Origin: Bin5 sp034422415
Lineage (GTDB): Bacteria; Chloroflexota; Anaerolineae; Caldilineales; Caldilineaceae
Assembly: GCA_965202955.1 (NCBI GenBank)
Contig: OZ241871.1
Span: 2,666,001-2,730,000, forward strand
Direction of reading: 5' to 3'
DNA: 64,000 nt
Shown here: piece after piece, positions 59,001 through 64,000 of the stretch
Layout: every line of letters begins with the position of its first letter
How positions within the stretch are numbered: position 1 is the first letter of the stretch
Notes under the pieces: generated by a model
What the model was told of the DNA's origin: nothing
Seen by the model: the letters and a program-made list of their open reading frames with translations, nothing else
The model's database searches: none
Translations under genes and position numbers: made by a program

Positions 59001-59347
59001 GTAAGCGTCACCTGCGCGCGGGCGGTCGCGGTGGCGCGAATAGATTCAGACAGCTCCTCGGCCGAGCGGGTCGCGGTGGGCAAAGCGGTACTCGTCTCGG
59101 TCGCCGTGTTCGGCTGCTGCGTGTCCGGGGTGGAGGTCGCCTCCTCCTGGGCCGCGGCCAGGTTCACATGCGGAAAGCCCGCGCCGAAATCGACTCCCAG
59201 CAGCGCGACGGCCGCGAGCGCGGCGATCAGTGTACAGACGAGCAGACGCACGCCGCCCCTTCGCCGATTCCTTTGCACGCCTTTCTCTAGCGGGGACCTG
59301 GTTGACGACTCTTGGTTGATTCGCCGCAGAAGGTGGAATACGCTCAT
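56018..59347 (-). CDS. Glycoside hydrolase family 3-like membrane protein, altered active site
   Basis: 1109 residues. A membrane segment near 35-52 (LLVCTLIAALAAVALLGVDF) is followed by a Thr/Ala/Pro linker (about 65-150; repeats such as TPTPSATPTPSPTPTPGP). A GH3 barrel follows (about 155-560; DRVGQLFVVTFQG, GGIVISPNNRNF, LLLGPTLDVM). The usual KHFPGHGDT motif reads GHFPGQGGT here, so the Lys and His are lost; the candidate nucleophile Asp is in GGILMSDALGV. A GH3 second domain and a beta-sandwich follow, and three hydrophobic segments (about 1020-1105) end the protein. It may bind rather than cleave beta-linked amino sugars at the cell surface. Confidence 0.8.
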   Translation of the reverse strand: MSVFHLLRRINQESSTRSPLEKGVQRNRRRGGVRLLVCTLIAALAAVALLGVDFGAGFPHVNLAAAQEEATSTPDTQQPNTATETSTALPTATRSAEELSESIRATATARAQVTLTAAAVATNIALTPTATQTPTLTSTPTPSATPTPSPTPTPGPDEILDARIDNLIAEMSVADRVGQLFVVTFQGSDAGPRSDIAELIKEYRVGGIVISPNNRNFSNYSEEPREDVARLTNQLQALAYGLYLAPTEALNAKEGAATIPGILPSSLEQRLPLELPLLIGVEQGGDGLPVSVLRAGFTAIPPQMALGATWNPMLVEEVGAVLGRELRSVGVNLLLGPTLDVMEQPRPDLVAGFGLHTFGGEPFWVGRLGQAYVTGIHRGSDGRVATVAGHFPGQGGTDRRPEEEIATIQKSLQELQRIELPPFAAVAERPSAILRVDGSAASTEALMSGHIRFSSFQGSRERTPPISLAQELGVLLDLDEFASWRAHGGILMSDALGVPAVRRYYDPQLQEFPRRRIALDAFTAGNDLLYLADFSLTDSWLDARANIKETIIFFRERYTNDAEFAARVDASLRRILRLKLRLYDPAYAEEMAEDTQAQMEEPIAVDIADVLIGPDDLAEGFGLDHQKEAQTLLDQVAGEALTIFFPDSPGLTDPLPAPPGEDENILIFTDSRILHECDVCPPEPAVEPAALEEIMLRFYGPEATNQLKPEQIRSRGFFELNSLLNGTADEALADELDEEILNADWLIFAMLDVDVANYESSDAVKQFLRLRSDRLPGSKLVVLALNEPYFFDSTEIGKMTAYLGVYSKTQPFLEAAVRALFRSRAQPVRGAPPVSVPGTRFSNLVERLEPDPNQTIGLTLLNEGIVFEETEENEVIVAQADLSLGDILELQAGPILDHNGNMVPDGTPVNFRLVYEGEEFVRQVNPVGTRGGYTRRSVPLEQAGTLVIAVSSVEATSSTEIRVSIPAADGEGDRTRISITDPLPVPALTPTQAPPTAEPTAQAVPTPVPTPVLPENVEVDVASLAVALVTQLMVLALLLVVLVQVMPRQQLVHRLLWAMIVGWCAYILYGLGAVPGGVWIQVNLYPWDSVPIVVIGMLIPLVWLQFRAE

Positions 59348-59355
59348 CGATTCCG

Positions 59356-59361
59356 ATTATA
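59356..59361 (-). promoter_or_regulatory. -10 box of the GH3-like gene, implying a leaderless mRNA
   Basis: TATAAT on the minus strand ends 8 bases before the ATG at 59347, and no Shine-Dalgarno sequence fits between. Transcription would then start at or next to the start codon. No good -35 box is visible. Confidence 0.4.
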
Positions 59362-59417
59362 CACGATTGGCCCTTCTGCCGGAATGACCAAATCCGGATT
59401 TTTCTTGTAGGCAGAGT

Positions 59418-59441
59418 GTAGGCGGAGAGTAGCCCGCCTAC
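59418..59441. promoter_or_regulatory. Palindrome upstream of the uvrB promoter
   Basis: GTAGGCGG (59418-59425) and CCGCCTAC (59434-59441) form a perfect 8-base inverted repeat directly upstream of the -35 box of uvrB. It is a candidate operator; I do not recognise it as a known LexA site. Confidence 0.4.
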
Positions 59442-59443
59442 GC

Positions 59444-59472
59444 TGGACAGATTCGCGCAGTGCGGGTATAAT
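59444..59472 (+). promoter_or_regulatory. Sigma-70-type promoter of uvrB
   Basis: TGGACA (59444-59449), a 17-base spacer and TATAAT (59467-59472) stand about 50 bases before the uvrB start at 59521. Confidence 0.8.
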
Positions 59473-59520
59473 CAATGGCACAACGCGAACAAAAGTTCGA
59501 TTCGATTGACGGAGCTGGAA

Positions 59521-61527
<2,007 letters not shown>

Positions 61528-61691
61528 GCGCGCGGCGAACACCACCACGCGCCCAACCACCCGAACCTTGCCGTATTGCGACAACCTTGAATGTGGCCTC
61601 TGCCCGGTAATCTACTCCCGTTGACGTGACGAAGACCCTATGCGAACATTGAATTGTAAGGGCAAAGAGTTCTCATTTCACACTTTTCTTT

Positions 61692-61727
61692 GTGAGTAGA
61701 CGACGAATGAGTAGACGACGAAGATGA
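61692..61727 (+). other. Tandem 15-base duplication forming an Arg-rich mini-ORF before gyrA
   Basis: TGAGTAGACGACGAA occurs twice in tandem (61693-61707 and 61708-61722), ending one base before the gyrA ATG at 61724. Read from the GTG at 61692 (or the ATG at 61707) it encodes MSRRRMSRRRR (or MSRRRR) and stops at a TGA that overlaps the gyrA start (ATGA). The Arg codons are AGA and CGA. A coupled leader peptide is possible. There is no clear ribosome site before the GTG, so this may be only a slipped-strand duplication. Confidence 0.35.
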
Positions 61728-64000
61728 CAGGCGAAGTTCGCGGGGTCGATATAACTTCTGAAATGCAGGTGGCGTATCTTGATTACGCCATGAGCGTCAT
61801 CGTTGCCCGCGCCCTGCCCGACGTACGCGACGGTCTCAAGCCGGTGCACCGGCGTATCCTCTACGCCATGCACGATATGGGCGTAACCAGCAACAAGGCT
61901 TACAAAAAGAGCGCCCGCATTGTCGGCGAAGTCCTGGGCAAGTATCACCCGCACAACGACACATCGGTCTACGACGCCATGGTGCGCATGGCCCAGGAGT
62001 TCAGCCTGCGCTACCCGCTTGTCGACGGCCAGGGCAACTTTGGCTCGATCGACGGTGACAACGCCGCGGCGATGCGTTATACCGAAGCGCGTCTCGCCGC
62101 CATCAGCGACCTGATGCTGACGGATATCGAGAAGGAGACGGTCGACTGGCGCGACAACTTCGATACGACGCTCAAGGAGCCGGGCATCCTGCCGGCCGCG
62201 TTGCCCAATTTGCTGGTCAACGGCGCCAACGGTATCGCTGTCGGCATGGCGACCAGCATCCCTCCCCACAATCTGGCTGAAGTGGTCGACGCAACTGTCT
62301 ATCTGATCGATCAGTTTGAGAGACGCGAAGAGATCGGCGTCAATGACCTGCTGCAGTTCATCAAAGGGCCCGACTTTCCCACAGGGGGCATTCTTTTCCG
62401 CTTCCGCCGGGGCAGCAAAGGGGAAGAGGAGATCGACGCCGTTGCCCAGGCATACGCCACCGGCAGAGGGCGGCTGATCCTGCAGGCCAAGGCCCATTTT
62501 GAGGAGATGAGCCGCAGCCGCAGCCGCATCGTCGTGACCGATCTGCCCTACCAGACGAACAAGACCAATCTGATCGAGCGGATTGCGCTGCTTGTGCGCG
62601 ACGGCAAGATCGACGGCATCACCGACCTGCGCGATGAGAGCGACCGCGCCGGTATGCGCATCGTCATCGAGCTGACCCGCAACGTGCAGCCGCAGGTGGT
62701 GCTGAATCGTCTTCTCAAGCTGACGCCGATGCAGCAGACCTTCGGTATGTCCCTGCTGGCGCTGGTGAATGGCGAGCCGCGCACACTCACACTTAAGCAG
62801 ATCCTGGTTCTGTTTGTCGAGCACCGCCAGGAGATCATCCGCCGCCGTTCGGAGTTCGACCTCGAGAAGGCCCGGGCCCGCTCCCATATCGTCGAAGGGC
62901 TGCTCAAAGCGCTTGACATTCTCGACGACGTCATTCGAACGATCCGCCGCAGCCAGCGCGTGGAGACTGCGCGCAAGAATCTGGTAAGCGAGTTCGGCTT
63001 CACCCAGGTGCAGGCCCAAGCGATCCTGGACATGCCGCTGCGGCGGCTGACCGCCCTCGAGCGCAGACAGTTGCAAGAGGAGCATAAGGAGCTGCGGCAG
63101 CGGATTGCATACCTGGAGGAGTTGCTGGCCGACGACGCCAAGATTCTCGGCGTCGTGCGCGAGGAGCTTCTTGCCCAGCGTGAGAGTCACGCCGACCGCC
63201 GCCGCACGCAGCTCGTCGAACGTCCGCAGGGCACGCTCACGGCCACCGATTTGCTGCCCGACCGACGGGTCTGGGTCGCCCTTGGCGCCAACGGTGAACT
63301 GCGGCGTCAGGACTTTAGCGGTATCGGCCGCGCCGGTCTGCGTCAAGCGGGTCAGAACGCCGCACTCGCCTTGCTGACGGCCAACACGCGCGATCACCTA
63401 TACATCTTTTCCGCGGACGGACGCTGTCGCCGCCTCGCCATCCATGAAATTCCCCAGGAAGGGCGCCGGCATCTCGCCGACCTGACCAGCTATAGCAGGC
63501 GCGATGGTATCGCGACGATGCTCGCTTTGCCCCAGGCCGCGGCCGACGGCTTCCTCTTTTTCGTCACACGTCAGGGGACGGTCAAACGCATTGCGCTGGC
63601 AGAATTCACGCAGACGGCCACGGGCGCGTTGGAGGTGATGCGCCTGGCGGCCAAAGATCAACTGGCCTGCGCGTTCTTGACGCCCGGGAACGGCGAGGTC
63701 GTTCTCGTCACCCGCCAGGGCCGCTCGATCCGATTCCCTGAGGAGATGGTACGGGTGATGGGGCGCGCCGCCGCGGGCGTCGCCGGCATCAACCTGAAGC
63801 GCGGAGATGATGTAATTGCGGCGCTTCCAGTCGCCCCAGAGGGCGAATTGCTCACGTTGACGACCGCCGGATTCGTCAAGCGCACGCGCATGAGCGAATT
63901 CGGGCCGCAAGGTCGCGGCGGCGGCGGCATTATCGCCCACAAGATCAGCGATCACAGCGGTGAGCTTGCCGGCGCGGCCATGTTGACGCCGGATCATACG
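61724..64000 (+). CDS. gyrA: DNA gyrase subunit A (3' end outside the window)
   Basis: 759 codons are present and the frame is open to the window edge. It begins MTGEVRGVDITSEMQVAYLD. LDYAMSVIVARALPDVRDGL and KPVHRRILYAMHDMG are standard. The DNA-cleaving Tyr119 lies in AAMRYTEARL. The quinolone region reads HPHNDTSVYDA (E. coli HPHGDSAVYDT), so Asn replaces Gly81 and Thr replaces Ser83. The coiled-coil arm and the C-terminal beta-propeller follow. PQGRGGGGII near residue 729 is a GyrA-box-like motif, favouring GyrA over ParC. It makes negative supercoils with GyrB, which is not next to it. A 574-codon antisense frame across it is a shadow. Confidence 0.95.
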   Translation, partial: MTGEVRGVDITSEMQVAYLDYAMSVIVARALPDVRDGLKPVHRRILYAMHDMGVTSNKAYKKSARIVGEVLGKYHPHNDTSVYDAMVRMAQEFSLRYPLVDGQGNFGSIDGDNAAAMRYTEARLAAISDLMLTDIEKETVDWRDNFDTTLKEPGILPAALPNLLVNGANGIAVGMATSIPPHNLAEVVDATVYLIDQFERREEIGVNDLLQFIKGPDFPTGGILFRFRRGSKGEEEIDAVAQAYATGRGRLILQAKAHFEEMSRSRSRIVVTDLPYQTNKTNLIERIALLVRDGKIDGITDLRDESDRAGMRIVIELTRNVQPQVVLNRLLKLTPMQQTFGMSLLALVNGEPRTLTLKQILVLFVEHRQEIIRRRSEFDLEKARARSHIVEGLLKALDILDDVIRTIRRSQRVETARKNLVSEFGFTQVQAQAILDMPLRRLTALERRQLQEEHKELRQRIAYLEELLADDAKILGVVREELLAQRESHADRRRTQLVERPQGTLTATDLLPDRRVWVALGANGELRRQDFSGIGRAGLRQAGQNAALALLTANTRDHLYIFSADGRCRRLAIHEIPQEGRRHLADLTSYSRRDGIATMLALPQAAADGFLFFVTRQGTVKRIALAEFTQTATGALEVMRLAAKDQLACAFLTPGNGEVVLVTRQGRSIRFPEEMVRVMGRAAAGVAGINLKRGDDVIAALPVAPEGELLTLTTAGFVKRTRMSEFGPQGRGGGGIIAHKISDHSGELAGAAMLTPDHT

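Noticed and set aside
61621..61645. TTGACG as a gyrA promoter
   Set aside because: No -10 box at acceptable spacing follows it.
61673..63397. 574-codon open frame on the minus strand opposite gyrA
   Set aside because: It is antisense to an unmistakable GyrA frame, has a low-complexity His/Gln/Arg-rich translation and no family motif; high GC makes such shadow frames common.

Overview
The window is a high-GC bacterial chromosome segment with about 48 recognisable protein genes, one tRNA and a small decayed island. The gene content suggests a Chloroflexota bacterium, plausibly a Caldilinea-like lineage: repeated phytanoyl-CoA-dioxygenase (PhyH) genes, Uma2 and CaiB/BaiF proteins, a sugar ABC importer without its own ATPase, SH3-domain lipoproteins, a PdtaS/PdtaR-type two-component pair and heptameric intergenic repeats. 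No rRNA or phylogenetic marker fixes this, so it remains an inference.

Region 1 (38-8.9 kb, minus strand) is one operon read from a TTGACA-17-TATACT promoter at 8.85 kb. It holds a Tat/lipoprotein solute-binding protein, two sugar permeases, two tandem DUF5060/DUF4038 (apiosidase-like) glycosidase paralogues, a PhyH oxygenase and a ketol-acid-reductoisomerase-like enzyme with altered active-site residues. Region 2 (9.1-15.6 kb) has an SH3-domain lipoprotein, DinB and VOC proteins, an MscS remnant, an E2-E3 pair of a 2-oxoacid dehydrogenase and a thioesterase. Region 3 (15.6-25.6 kb, minus) has scpB, an AmaP-like anchor, a YfhO-type membrane protein with a family-2 glycosyltransferase, the two-component pair, tRNA-Pro(CGG), a second PhyH and a Gfo/Idh/MocA dehydrogenase. 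Region 4 (25.7-27.9 kb) is a decayed accessory island: a MNT antitoxin with a broken HEPN toxin, an IS3-type transposase remnant, a frameshifted antitoxin-like gene and a small Phd-like antitoxin in AT-rich DNA.

Region 5 (28-38 kb) has a heterodimeric ABC exporter, cyclophilin, Uma2, CaiB-type CoA transferase, a DUF898 membrane protein, selD and hsp20. The selD gene has an in-frame TGA at codon 17, exactly where the catalytic Cys of E. coli SelD lies, so it is almost certainly a selenoprotein whose N-terminus an ordinary ORF caller would miss. Region 6 (38.3-48.2 kb) has dnaE, rhamnose isomerase and rhamnulokinase, then a convergent adh-phyH-phyH set. Region 7 (48.4-64 kb) has fabF-fabH, a divergent MarR regulator, a second heterodimeric ABC exporter, a membrane-attached GH3-like protein without the usual catalytic motif, uvrB and a gyrA cut by the window end.

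The genes suggest a heterotroph using plant- or algal-type sugars (importer, apiosidase-like hydrolases, rhamnose pathway, Gfo/Idh and PhyH oxidations) that also decodes selenocysteine. The most notable points are the Sec-containing SelD, the KARI-like enzyme within a glycan operon, the decayed toxin-antitoxin island, heptamer repeats in several gaps, and a possible arginine-rich mini-ORF overlapping the gyrA start.
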